Assembly: GCA_036936605.1 (NCBI GenBank)
Contig: JAUPFV010000004.1
Coordinates: 92,530,334-92,594,333 of the forward strand
Direction of reading: 5' to 3'
DNA from: Limnanthes douglasii subsp. nivea
Lineage: Eukaryota > Streptophyta > Magnoliopsida > Brassicales > Limnanthaceae
DNA length: 64,000 nucleotides
This document shows, piece by piece, positions 10,128 to 22,200 of the stretch (positions are counted from its first letter, which is position 1; each line of letters opens with the position of its first letter). The notes beneath the pieces are model-generated. The model made no database searches, was not told the origin of the DNA, and was given only the letters and a program-made list of their open reading frames with translations. Both the position numbers and the translations under genes were made by a program.

Positions 10128-10223
10128 TGTAGCCTAGAAGCCTAAACAAAAATATTTTTTATTTTATTATATTTTATTCAAATATCTTATATTATTCAAA
10201 TCAAATCTAATTGTATTAAGATT
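10128..10223 (+). repeat. Array LTR 5, truncated
   Basis: Begins TGTAGCCTAGAAGCC and continues through TATTCAAATATCTTATATT, then leaves the LTR sequence at about 10223 where the second copy of the 270-bp direct repeat starts. The right TSD is therefore lost. Confidence 0.7.
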
Positions 10224-10229
10224 TTATAT

Positions 10230-10510
10230 TGTTTTATTTTAACACTTAATTTTTTTTATCCTTTTAAATTTTCAATTTCAACAATTCATGCTTCGTTAAA
10301 TTTTAGCTTATATATAATAAATATTCACCTAAGTTAACAATGACTTCACTATCTATTGTCTCAATACTTCAACTAATCACTGGAGATATTCAATCTACAT
10401 GCATCCATGACTAAATCAAGTCCAAATAATTGACGTGAAAGTTGTATCACTAAATTGTTTTGCAAGTGTAAAGTCTCGTCATCAAGTAATATTGAGTTGG
10501 TATTTTAAGA
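10230..10510. repeat. Copy 2 of the diverged about 270-bp direct repeat
   Basis: Recognisable by eye as the partner of 4745-5010 (shared AAATTTTCAA, TTCATG, GCTTATAT, GACTTCA, CATCCATGA, TCAAGT in the same order). Identity is perhaps 65-75 percent. It is compatible with a 5' LTR of the minus-strand copia relic B. Confidence 0.45.
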
Positions 10511-13500
10511 CTTAAGTTATCCAACCTAATAGATTATATTTAATTGTTCTAAATATTCAAAATAATTATCTCACTATTATCTAATCGATTAAAAAATGGG
10601 AAGTATGTTAAACGTAAAAATTATATGCACATATATAAACTAAGTTACATACGATATATATATCTAAACAAACTTTATTTGTAAGAAAATATCTTCTTTA
10701 TCCGTAATAAATATGACAGTATAACCTCTATAAATTAATAATGTTCGGCTTCAGGAAGGAGAAGTGTGTGAGGTGTATATTCGTGGGTAAGTCAAAAGGT
10801 AAGGTAGGTTTAAGTTTTGTTTATTAATTACTTTTGGATTTTTTATATAGTTTTAATTTATTACTTTAGGTTTCTGAATTAAGTTTTTGTGGTTTATTTA
10901 GTTTAAGTATTTTAAGTCATTTATTAGTTTACTTTTTTTTAGATTTACGGGTTTAGTGGTTTTGAGTTTTTTGTTGGTTTTGTGAAGTTAGATGTTGGAG
11001 TAGTAGTTGTTTTTTTTGTTTGAAACTTCATGGAGTAGTTAATGGTATGGCTTATAATTAAATAGAGTTTCAAGGATTTTTTGGGTTTTTTTCCTAGTGG
11101 ACATTTTGTAAATATTGAAAATCGAAAACCGATGACTTCACGGAGTAAAAACGGTTTTTTAACAATTCTCTTAAGCTAATGTTTGAAAGATATTGAGTTT
11201 TAAATAATAAAATTACAAATAGAAAATTTAATTTTAGTACATAGTTGAAAGTTGTACGTGACTATTGGAAGATTTTTTAATACATGTGATTTTTGGTCAA
11301 CCTCAAAATCTAGTTGGTTATCGATAATTTGAAACTTACCCAATTAGTTATTGGCAACTTACCCATATATATATATATATATTGACACGTAGCTGATAAA
11401 TGTCCTTTAATGTTTAATTCCACACGTGCATGCCTTTTTATCCTTGCATTTTAGCCTTACAAATTGTTTCAAATTGAAGTATTGATCTTTAAAATAAATT
11501 ACACCATTAATTTCAAATAATTAAAGAGTTGTGATTACCGTTTAGTATGATTAAGCCTGCTTTGTCTCATTTTTATTTTTTTAACAAATTATATATTTTT
11601 ACTAGTTTATTTGTTTTTTACGAATTATAATTTTGGTTATTATTTACTTTAAATATTGCTTCTTTCGCTTCTTTTTTATTTTTATTTTTACGGATCTTAT
11701 TTTGATTCTTGATTTTATGTCTATTCTTTTAAAATGCAAAGAATAAGATAGTACAAACCCCTTATTCATCATGAAAGTGACGACTCAGATAGCCAGAATT
11801 AGAGCACTAGTGCTCTTTTGGTACTCATTCTCCTAATAGAAATGAGAATATTGTAGATTCGTTTACTGAAAACATGAATCATCATTTTGATGAAGCTATC
11901 GTGATGTATCATATTTGACATTACCTATAGAGATTGATCATTCTTTTAAATCTTGTTTATCTGCTCGCTTATAGTTTTTCTTTAACTTTAGTTCCAATCG
12001 CATATGTGAGAATGCTTACATTGAATTTTGTGAGGAGTTTACTTAATAACACTGAGACGACGAGTGTAACTTAACATAAGTATAAATATACCAATCCTAC
12101 AGATTACAAGGATAAGAAAAAAAATATGGGATCTAGAGAACGTGAATTTTCGATTTCCTCAACCCAAACACAACACAATCCATTTGGAAACCAATGGGTA
12201 CTAATACACAGAACTATGAGATATCATGACTGGAGCACTCCAATCACTTGTAAGCAAGCAAAAGAGTAGAGGGATTTTACTGATACGACATGAACTGTCA
12301 TTTAAGTAGGGCACGGATAAAACTAAGTAAAGATCTAAAACTTGAGTATCGTTTGATTTATTTAAACAAGAATGAACCCAACTTGGCCAAATGGCCAAGC
12401 GCATCCCAACCTAACCTCATGTCTAAGTTCCTGATTGCCCATGGTTGGGTGCTATAGTAAAACCAGAAGTTGGCTGCAAAGGAAAACAAACATAGCCACT
12501 ACGCCACACATCATAACATAAGTAGCTCGTCTGGTCAAGCTTACCTCGGGATATGGCTAAGATTGCGTCAAGACATGACTAATCTTGCCTCGATACATAA
12601 CCAATTTTACCTCGATACATAGTCAAGCTTGCCTCGATCTTTAGCCAAGCCTGCCTCATGAATAAATCTAAGTAAAGTAGCTAAAAAAATATCGACTTAC
12701 TTGGCCTTGTAATACAACACAATTAGAAAGAACTTGGTCGGAAAGCCAAGCCCGAGTCCAAAACATTCGGCCTTGGTGCACGACACGGCCGAGCATGTTG
12801 GTCGTTTAATGCCTACTTAGCTCGCCCAGCTTGGCCAAAGCTACTAAGTTGGCCACTTAGCCTTAAGCAAGGCTAGCTTAGCCAATGCTAAAACGGTCAA
12901 CTCGGTTAGCTTGGCCACTTGACTTCAAACGACCAGCTGATTATGTGTTGTTTATATATATTATCTATTATCAGAATAATATAACAACGTTACAACTAAC
13001 TATAATTACAACTTATTGTAACTAATTAAGATTATGTCCATATTTCTGTTTATACAATTAACATCAGTTGTTAAAAGAACAAACTGATATAAAAAGAAAC
13101 AATATGTAACGTATCGCATAATTCAAGCATTGCAAACTTTTACTAATACAAGACAATACAAATGAAATATTTTTTATACATATATTTGAGATGAACATAT
13201 TTTCCTTTCACACTAGATAAAACAAAAAATTAAACATTAAAAAACAAACACTCCTAATATGCAAAATAACAAATTAATATACAATATTCATGTCAATCAC
13301 ACAGACAGCTTTAAAACACACTTAATTAATGCACAAAACACGTTTTAACAAATCAATTCATGTTAATTTAATGAACAATAACAAATTCAATATCACCAAC
13401 AAAATCGAAAAAAATGCACAGTAACAAAACAATGAAAAGAATATAAACAATACAAATCCAATAACGACAACAAAATCAAACGAAAAAATTACCATAACAA

Positions 13501-13720
13501 AATAATGAAGAGAATATAAATAATAACAAATTCAATGTAAACAAAAAATTAATATAAATAATAAAAAAGTAATAATAAATATAACTTAATATAGATACGA
13601 TTTTAGGGTTTTTTATTTGTAATTTACGATTTGAAAAATTAGAATTTTTAAAAAAACATTATTATTATGATCTTTAACAATTTAGAGTTCTAAAAATACA
13701 ATAAAAAAAGGAAATGACAC
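10511..13720. other. AT-rich intergenic DNA with no recognisable gene
   Basis: Both strands are dense in stops. A fragment ACAGTATAACCTCTATAAA near 10717 resembles the end of a common plant transposon but no partner end was found. The minus-strand open stretch at 12404-12201 has no recognisable motif. A 22-bp tandem repeat lies at 12537-12660. The segment 12480-12930 is unusually rich in GGCCAAGC/AGCTTGGCC words and may be an LTR fragment. Confidence 0.5.
12537..12660. repeat. 22-bp tandem repeat, about 5.6 copies
   Basis: Unit approximately AAGCTTGCCTCGATACAT plus AGCC. Units start at 12537, 12559, 12581, 12603, 12625 and 12647 and differ by several substitutions but share the exact period. 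Confidence 0.8.
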
Positions 13721-13927
13721 ATTAAGTACCAACTCGTCAAAATATTTGTACTTTGTACTCTAAAATGGGTTTATGCTTACTTAATATCCATGTTAATAAA
13801 ATAACTCTCATTCAATACCAATTTTTTTATAATACCATAACTACCCTCAACCAAGTATATAAGGCTTATTTTGAGAAATAATGGGTATTTTCACCCAATC
13901 GGATTTTTTGAATTTATGATCAACCAA

Positions 13928-13947
13928 CTCTCTCTCTCTCTCTCTCT
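13928..13947. repeat. (CT)10 microsatellite
   Basis: An uninterrupted CT run. Confidence 0.9.
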
Positions 13948-14989
13948 ATCTTAACCAACCATAAATACCCGTTTTCCATGGAGGTCCTGTTTTTCTCAAA
14001 ACTAATCCTCATAATCAATCTGACACTGACAACCACCGGTAACGTCCCATCAATCCACTCGAACCCTGTTCACCATCTTAAACCACCGTTCACCACCTTA
14101 AACCACCGTTTGAAAATGCTATCCATCTCCAGAACTCAGTTACGTTTAAACCTTTGAACAGTCGAAACTTTCAACAGAAATCATGTTCGTTCTCATCGAA
14201 CATCTACTTTTTTCCTTAGTGTCAACCACCGGTAGCCACATACAAGGTTTGGTACCTACTACAATTCCTATGTTTTTTCAAAAAATATTATAGCTGAACC
14301 TTAATCCGAACATCACGAAATCATGTTTTTTACTCGATTTATAAGTTAAAAAAATGTTTATCCTAGCTTTCTAGTCGAGTTTATTGTATTTTCGTGGTTC
14401 TGTAAGTTTTCTGGTAAGATATTACAGTTTATGATGATTTCTGGAACATGATGCGATTTTCATGAAGAGGCTGCGATTTTGGAATTGGATAAAAACATTG
14501 CTAGATACGTCAATATGTTTGATGTCATTGCAATTGTGATTGTATTGAATGCGACTGTGTTGATATTGCTAGATTTCTTAATTTGTCTACTCCATTTGCG
14601 ATTATGCTTTATATTTATTGCGATTGTGCATACATTGCAATTCCAATGTACGTTCTTATTTGCTAGATTGAAATATTGTTTGATGTTCGTGCGATTGTAG
14701 TATTACAACTTATTTATATTGCGAGAGATGAACACTTATTATGCAACTCATGAATAGTAGGTGCTAGATCACTCATCGACACTGCGATTTACTAGTAACA
14801 ACGTGTTTGCTAGATAAGGTTACTTATTTGTTTACGCAGTTGCAATGCAAATGAAAATACTGGTAAATATGAACTTTTTTTTATATTGCGAGTGTTTATA
14901 TAAGACATTGCTAGATTGGTTGTAAAATTGCATAATTGATTTGTTATGTAACACATTGTTGCTTTCTTGCTGCCACTACAACAAACTAA

Positions 14990-17460
14990 CTGAATGTTTT
15001 ACAATACAGGGTAGTATATGTCGAAACCTAAAGTTTGTATTTTCAAATATGGTCACCAAACTGCTATTGTTCCGTTATCCAAGTTTGGAAATTTTTAAAG
15101 CCTTCAAGATTACACTGAAAGCAGATGGCGGGATCCAGTTACAGGTAACTACACTATTAGCTGCTCGTGTGGTGCTCACAAGAATTATTTTTATTTAATA
15201 ACGAGAAATATTTTATTGGTTTGGAAGTATATCTTGATGTCGAGCGTCTCAAAAGCGTTAATTTTGTTATTGAAGAACAAGTGGTTGATAAAGGGTCTAC
15301 AGTTAAATGTAAATAGCCTAGCCAATTTTTTGCAGAAACCTCTCATAACCAACTAACGAGTGGGGATAGTAGTAATTATTTACTTAATTCAACCCCGAAA
15401 AAGGCATCTTGCTACAACTGGACGGGCAGAAACTATCGTCGGTGTTGGTCAGTCGTTTGCTGAAGGTGTTGCAGGTCTAAGGTTATCCTTGTGTCGATAT
15501 GCATTAGAGAACAATTTTTCCCTTAAGTACATGCATAATACATTTAGAAGGATCACAACTTATTGTGTCAACAAAGATTCTGACGCTTGCAAATAGAGGC
15601 TTTATGCATGAATTGATCCAGCACCGGTTTAATGACCATAAAACGGTTGGTTGACACTCATACATGGGGTCCCGTATTCACAAAGAAAGGAGGCATTTGA
15701 TATATGATTTGATTACGGATGAAATTCATGATTCAATTAGGACTTGCCATAGTGTGACGATGAAAAATATACAGTCTTCTATGAAACAAGACTACGGTTT
15801 AGACATTTCTTATCGTCTATCGTGGAATGCTTTAGAAAAGGTAAGGAGGGAAGTATTTGGAGATAAAAATACTTCTTTCAGTTTGCTAAAAGGACACTTC
15901 AAACAACTAAAGAGTCGTGATATTATAATAGACTGCCATTTGGAATTAGCTGCCAGCAACATTTTCTGACGCTGTTTTATAGCGTCGGTGCGTGCCTTCA
16001 AGGTTTTCATTCATGCCGACCTTTGTTGTAAGTTGACGGAACCTATCTAACCAGAAAGCATGGTGGTGTGTTGCTCTCAGCAGTGGAAAATGATGGCAAC
16101 AACGGTTAGTCCCACTGTTCTTTTACATCTTTCTAGATATTTGTATTCAGAATTTGGTTTTATTTTAATGTAAAACACATTGCTAGATATGGGTTATTTA
16201 TATGCGATTGCTACTGACATTACGATTTAATTTTCTATGAAAATCATACTGGATATGTTATATTGAGGTTGCTAGATAGATTCTACCTACTTTTTGAATC
16301 CTTGGGATTTATTTTCTTTATTTGATACGTTTTACCTTATAATACGTCTGCGACTGTTCTGTTCATAACCAAACTTCAACAAAGGCCGTCAACAAATCTA
16401 AACTTCGCAGTTGATGCAGGTCTATTTCCCGATGCTTTCTGGATTGTCGGCAGTGAATACTCAGATAATTAGCTTTGGTTTATACAAAGTTATAAACCTA
16501 ATTTGCTAGGCCGCCAAATAACATTTATCTTTGACCGTCATTCTGGTATTATTAACGATGTAGTTGTTCTCTATCCCAATGACTGCCATGCTTAATGTAT
16601 CTTCCATCCAATTTAGAATTTGAATAAAGCTCTTGAATAAACAAACCGGGAGTATAAAAATAATATATTATAGATATTTAACCGTTGCGGTTATGCTCCT
16701 ACAATAGATCTTTTTAATGAATGACTTTCACAGTTTTTGCACCAAGGCGGTGCCAAAATCAAAACAATTCTAAAGAAATTGCCACCCGAAAAGTACGCTC
16801 AGGTATATGTCAAAGGGAAACAGTATGGGGCAATGGCATCAACAACGGTTGAATCATTCAACTACAGATTTAAAAATAATGAAACCTACCTATAGTGGAA
16901 TTGGTGGACAAGATTAATGTCCTGCTTATGACTCAGATGTCAAGACGTTTATCAGAGGGTCTCAACTGGAACACTAATTTATGCCCCGAGTTTAACAGTA
17001 AGTTTAAGCAGAATGTAAAATGTGGTCGAACATGGGTAGTACGTAAGTCTTCTGCAACTTTTTTTGAGGTATTATCAGACCCAGTACTGGAAGTAAACAT
17101 GCTTGATTTCAAATGTACTTGTGGTGCTTGGCAGCAAGAATGTTTCCCTTGCCCATACGCATTGGTTGCGATAACATCGGTAAGAAAATATCCTATGACT
17201 TTAACAGAACCCTTTTTTCACTGCTACAAATTACATGACAAGTTATTATTTTAGCACACCAGCTATAACAGATTTTGGCGAAGTTTCAAACTCTAACGAT
17301 TCTTTCGAGCCTGAGGTTTCACCCAGAAAACGTGAAAAGACGATCAGGACGGCTGAAAAAGGAACGTATTCCATCTTGAGGAGATGTAACCACGAGCCAG
17401 TCGCGCTGTGGCCGCTGCTTCAAATCAAGACACAACTAGAGATATTGCGATGCTTCATTC
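14990..17460 (+). pseudogene. MULE (MuDR-type) transposase relic
   Basis: In order along the plus strand: a MuDR N-terminal block (15450-15620) with VGQSFAEGVAGLRLSLCRYA and a following RLYA.NDP-like piece; a helix-rich linker (15664-15969); the MULE core start (15960-16100) readable across shifts as FLTLFYSVGACLQGF, DGTYLTRKHGG and LLSAVENDGNN; DRHSGIINDVV (about 16540); VESFNYRFKN (about 16850); VELVDKINVLLM (16895); a SWIM zinc finger CTCGAWQQECFPCPYAL (about 17116-17165) in which the usual final His is Tyr; and a CX2CX4HX4C knuckle (CGRCFKSRHN..YC) near 17410-17450 interrupted by a stop. At least six frame breaks or stops make it non-functional. Length and domain order fit mudrA-like proteins. 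Confidence 0.8.
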
Positions 17461-17639
17461 TGAATTTAGGCTACCTATATTTTAGGTCAATGTATTTTTG
17501 TTTGATATGCCAGGATAAGTGCTTCTTATTTTGCGATTTACATGTTTTCCTACTGGTAACATTGCTAGATACAGAGTTTGCAAGATTGGTTAATCTATTG
17601 TTTAACCACTTTGCTAGATATCACATTTTCTACCTACGT

Positions 17640-17870
17640 TTTAATTAACCAAACCGATTGTTTTGGGATGCCTTTAATGTAATACCTCTCACGCGTATAC
17701 CGTTTTACATGCCCCTGACATGTATACCATTCTTCATTTGAATTTATTGTATTTCCATGGTTTTTTAATTTCATGTTATCCTCCGAACATTACGTTGCTG
17801 TTGTTTTAGAGGGTGCGTGTTTGAAGATATAGTACTAGACATTGCTATTTACATGTAAACCAGAAAAATA
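17640..17870. other. Spacer between transposase relic and minisatellite
   Basis: AT-rich DNA with no open frame of note, leading into the CATTGCTAGATAC repeat array. Confidence 0.5.
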
Positions 17871-17879
17871 ATTTGAATT

Positions 17880-18476
17880 TTCTAGATACACTAAAATGAT
17901 ATTGCTAGATACGTTATACTAAGGTTGCTAGATACACTAAAATGACATTGTTGGATACACTAGTATGACATTGCTAGATAGATTAGTATGACAGTGCCAG
18001 ATACACTAATATGAAATTGCTAGATACATTAATATGACATTGCTAGATACATTACTATGACATTGCTCGATACACTAACATGACATTGCTGGATACATTA
18101 ATATGGCATTGCTAGATACACTAACAAGACAATGCTAGATACACTAATATGACATTGCTATATATATTGATATGACATTGCTAGACATACTAACTTGACA
18201 TTGAAAGATACACTAGTATGACATTGCTAGATACACTAATATGACAATGACAGATATACTAATATGACATTGCTAGATACATTAATATGACATTGCTAGA
18301 TACACTAACAATGACATTACTGGATACATTAATATGACAATGCTAGATACACTAATATGACAATGTTAGATACAATAATATGACATTGCTAGATATGCTA
18401 ACATGACATTGTTAGACGCACTAACATGACATTTCAAGATACACTAGTATGGCATTACTAGATACACTAATATGAT
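17880..18476. repeat. 23-bp minisatellite, about 26 copies (CATTGCTAGATAC-type)
   Basis: Unit approximately CATTGCTAGATAC plus ACTAATATGA. Copies vary by point changes (for example GGATACATTAATATGA, AGACATACTAACTTGA). The period is 23 bp throughout. The same word CATTGCTAGATA also occurs singly many times at 14500-18550 and 29460-36140. Confidence 0.95.
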
Positions 18477-18743
18477 GAAGTAGAATTTGCGTGTTTCGTG
18501 GTAGCCTACACCTCTTTGCTATTAACATGGCTAGAATGAAATTGCTAGATAATCTATCATCTAGTTATTACATTGTGATTGCGTTATGTAACTGCCTGTA
18601 TAACCGCTTTTATATGCACGATCTAAAGCAGTCTCTCGATTCACAAAATAACTTACACCTCAACCATGTACACTGCAGTTATCTCAATTGCTACGATAAA
18701 GTTACATAAAAATGATGTGGACACGAAATCCTCTCTAATGGTT

Positions 18744-18748
18744 AGTGA
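18744..18748. repeat. TSD of Tat-1 (left copy)
   Basis: AGTGA, exactly repeated at 28431-28435 directly after the 3' LTR. Confidence 0.9.
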
Positions 18749-19130
18749 TGATGAGTCCGGACAACTTAATCACTGCATACTGAGATTTCTGGACAAGGGC
18801 AATTCAGATATAAAACTTGCCACTGAACTATCCGAACAGGACAAAAGTAAAAAATGACTAAACAACTTTTTGACTAAGCTATATACTAATCAACTTAATA
18901 AGTAAGTGGGTCCTTAAACTTGACCCGGTTCCATAATTTGACTCGAAAGCCCATAGGTCCATAATTAAGGGTATAAATACCCCAACTACTTTCATTAATG
19001 AGGGTAATGAACAATTAATACAACCATACAGCTCAAATCTCTCACTACTTCACACTAAAATATTTAATACTCTCAAAACTTTCCAAAAAAACTTGACAAA
19101 ATTACCCTCAGCCCAAAATAAAACACACCA
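18749..19130 (+). repeat. Tat-1 5' LTR
   Basis: TG..CA ends, 382 bp. A TATA-like GGTATAAATACC lies at about 18970, consistent with the promoter of the element. Downstream, AATTGGTGACCACAGTGGG from 19131 is the likely primer-binding region. Confidence 0.92.
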
Positions 19131-19201
19131 AATTGGTGACCACAGTGGGAGGAGAAGGTGTTTGAATCTAACATTCAAAACCAACAGAAAGACCTGTTCG
19201 A

Positions 19202-22200
19202 ATGGATCCGAACGAGCAAGTAATTCCACCACCTATGGTGGAGGTGGATGGGGAGAATAATGAATACACCACCGAGGAGCGAGATAAGTTGAGAGCTGAA
19301 ATAGAGGCGTTGAAGGCTATTAAAAATGTATAGATGGGTTTAAAGGAAAAATCAAAGGCGTCATCCATTCACCATAATGACAACCCAAGGGAGAACGACC
19401 CATCAACAAAGACTCATTTAAGTACAAAAAAGACCCATGCCAGTTCGAAGAAGTCTCACCGGTCCAAGCCATTGGAAAGCTCAGAGTCTGAGTCCTCCCG
19501 TATCTTTTCGAACGAGGATGAGCTTGAGGAGTCATTGTCATCAAGCAGTGATAAGGAAAGGTCCAAACGAAACAAAAGCTAGTTAAAAAGTATTCAAGAA
19601 AGAGAGATAGGCATGGGAGACTAAAGAGGCATCTGGGAAAAGGGTCGTCTCACAGCCACAACCATAGTCACAAGCATGTGGACCAGCTGCTGATTAATCC
19701 TTTTGCTTTCCATGATGAGCCATGTATTTTTGCAACACCTAATGAAGACACAGTCTTTAGTCGTAGTCGGGATTGGAGACAATCGCCATTGTCTGCCAAG
19801 ATACTGTCCGGAAACCTCCCTAAGAGGTTTGACAGTACTAAGATGAAGATATACAATGTGAGCAAAAAACCGAACAAACTTCTGTGTAGATCCTTCTCCC
19901 AATCCTTTACGGATAATGCTCTGAAATGGTAGAACAGTTTTCCATAGGGTTTTATAAGAAACTTCGACACATTTTGGGTTGCCTTCCGAAGGCAGTTTGT
20001 GGCGAGTAAAAAGGTGAAGGGCAATAGAGATACTATTATCCATTGTGCCCAAGAGCCAAATGAGTCACTAAAATACTATATAAGTCGGTTCGTAAATACC
20101 AAAAATGGGTTAGCTAATTGCTTTGAGAAAGTAGCAATAGCTTCTTTAAGACAAAAGTTAAACCCCGAGAATCTAGCTGATTCAGTAACAAGGAAGAAGG
20201 CCATGACCTGGGGTGGTTTGCTAAACCAGGTGGGAAAGCAAATCAACATGGATGAAACAAAGAAGACCAGGGTACACAGACAGGTGAGGTCTGCCCCAGC
20301 TGCTCCAAACCAGAACCAGTCCGGATACAAGGCCAAAGAAACCGGATAGGGGTCCAACAGGGCCAAACAGACTCAATCCCACCCAAATCCAGCTCAGAGC
20401 CAGCAGTCCAGAAATAAACGAGGACCTTGGGTCCAACCAAAGTGGTTTGCAGAGTTCAAGGAGAATGTGGAAACCATTTATGACAAAGCTAAAGATGAGG
20501 TTCATTTCAGGAAGCCGGCAGCGCTTCAATCTCCCAAGGAAAGTCGTAATACTTGTTTTTGCCAGTATCATCATGATATTGGCCACAACACCGAAGACTA
20601 CATCGCTTTGAAACAAGAGGTACAAAATCTTATTGAAAGGGGAAAGTTGGGAGCTTATGTCAAGAGAAGGAGTGAAAACATACCTGACAATGCTCCCCGA
20701 ACTGGCCCAACGAACAATGCGGAGACATCCGCTCCAGAAAGGGCTATGGTGATCCTTCATAGATTTGATGTTGATTCAGAGTATTTGGATCTTGATCCAA
20801 CCCGGAATAAAGTAGGGGTCATAACAGAACAAACTAAGATAGTGCCCGGACTCAGAAGTTTTTTTGAGTCACTAACTATATTCAGGGGGGACACTATGAC
20901 TGCATCGACTCCTTCTTCAAGGAAGAGGCACGTTCACACTCTAGCTACTCATATAGAGGGAGATATGTCTTCTTATCAGTCCCAAATTCCTTTTCCTTTT
21001 ATTGTTTTTGATGAAGACGGTTTAAGAAATATAGTTAGACCTCGTGAAGATGCTGTAGTGATAAGAGCTTCAATTGGGGGCAATGATATTAGACAAATTC
21101 TGGTAGACACTGGAAACTCAACCAACATCCTATTTTTAAGTTCTTACAAGCAGATGAAAGATCCGGCCGTAATTCAGCGTTCGAACAGATCCATTATGGG
21201 TTTTACAGGGAGTTCTACGGACGTCATCGGAGAGTTTGAGGAGGAGGTACTATTGGGCAAGGTCCATTTCAAGAAGATGGTTAGAGTATTGTTCGTTGTG
21301 GTGGACTGCCCCACATGTTACAATGAAATATTTGGGAGGTCTTGGATCTTTAGGATGCATGTTGTGGCCTCAACAGTCCATCAATGTTTAAATATGCAGT
21401 TCAAGGACAAGTGGGAGTTGTCAGGAGTAGCCAAAAGATAGCAAGAGAATGTTATGCAACTGCATTTGCTCCTAAAACTTTGGGGGCAGTTCGGGCTAAT
21501 GAAGATTAGCAGTTATTGGGGCCTTTTGGGGGTGAGGGTGAAATTGATGACCCCAGAGAGACCCTTCGTGTTTTGATACCGATTGAAGAAGTTGAAACCC
21601 ACTCTCTGGCTGAAGGAAGCCATGTTAAAATTGGCTCCAAGATGGCACCAGAGTTGAACAAAAAGTTGTTGTCCTTTTTGGCAGATCACCAACATGGTTT
21701 CGCTTGGTGTAATACTGATGTGATCGGAATACCTGCAAGTGTTATATCACACAAGATGTCCATCTGGAGCGATGTTACACCCGTTGTACAAAAAAAAAAG
21801 AGCTTTCTCTAAGGAGAAAGCTAATGTAATAGTCCAGGAATTCGACCAGCTTACCAAGATGGGCCACATAAAGGAGTCTCAATATCTTTTATGGACTGCC
21901 AACCTAGTGTTAGTGAAGAAAAAGAATGGGAAATGGCGTATGTGTATCGATTTTACTAACCTCAACAGAGCTTGCCCAAAAGATCTTTATCTCGTCTCTC
22001 AGATAGATCAGTTGGTGGACTCCACATCTGGAAACAAGTTATTGTCTTTCATGGATGCCTTCTCTGGGTATAACCAGATACCGGTGGATCCAAAGGACCA
22101 AGATCACTAACTTTGTTACAGATAAGGGTCTCCATTGTTACAAGGTGATGCCTTTTGGGTTGAAAAATATTGGGGATACTTATGAGAGGTTGGTGAACCA

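Larger units (their letters stand above)
6996..10223 (+). mobile_element. Tandem array of a short non-autonomous LTR retroelement (five LTRs, four internal segments)
   Basis: The array reads LTR (6996-7330), internal (7331-7845), LTR (7846-about 8097), internal (to 8496), LTR (8497-8819), internal (8820-9338), LTR (9339-9612), internal (9613-10127), truncated LTR (10128-about 10223). LTRs start TGTAGCC (first copy TGTATCC) and end GCATCA. Each full LTR is followed two bases later by TGGTATGAGAG, one change from the initiator-tRNA-Met primer site. Each internal part ends with a GGGAGGATGA-type purine tract. Internals are only about 515 bp and keep a GAATTCGAGGACGAATTC word before the purine tract, reminiscent of the 3' end of gypsy elements. 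This looks like a deletion derivative (TRIM/LARD-like) multiplied by LTR-LTR recombination. Confidence 0.8.

Noticed and set aside
10717..10780. Transposon end (ACAGTATAACCTCTATAAA) followed by a short basic ORF
   Set aside because: No partner terminus and only about 25 open codons; kept as intergenic.
17880..18476. CRISPR-like regular repeat
   Set aside because: The 23-bp units are head-to-tail with no unique spacers, and the context is a plant transposon, so it is a minisatellite.
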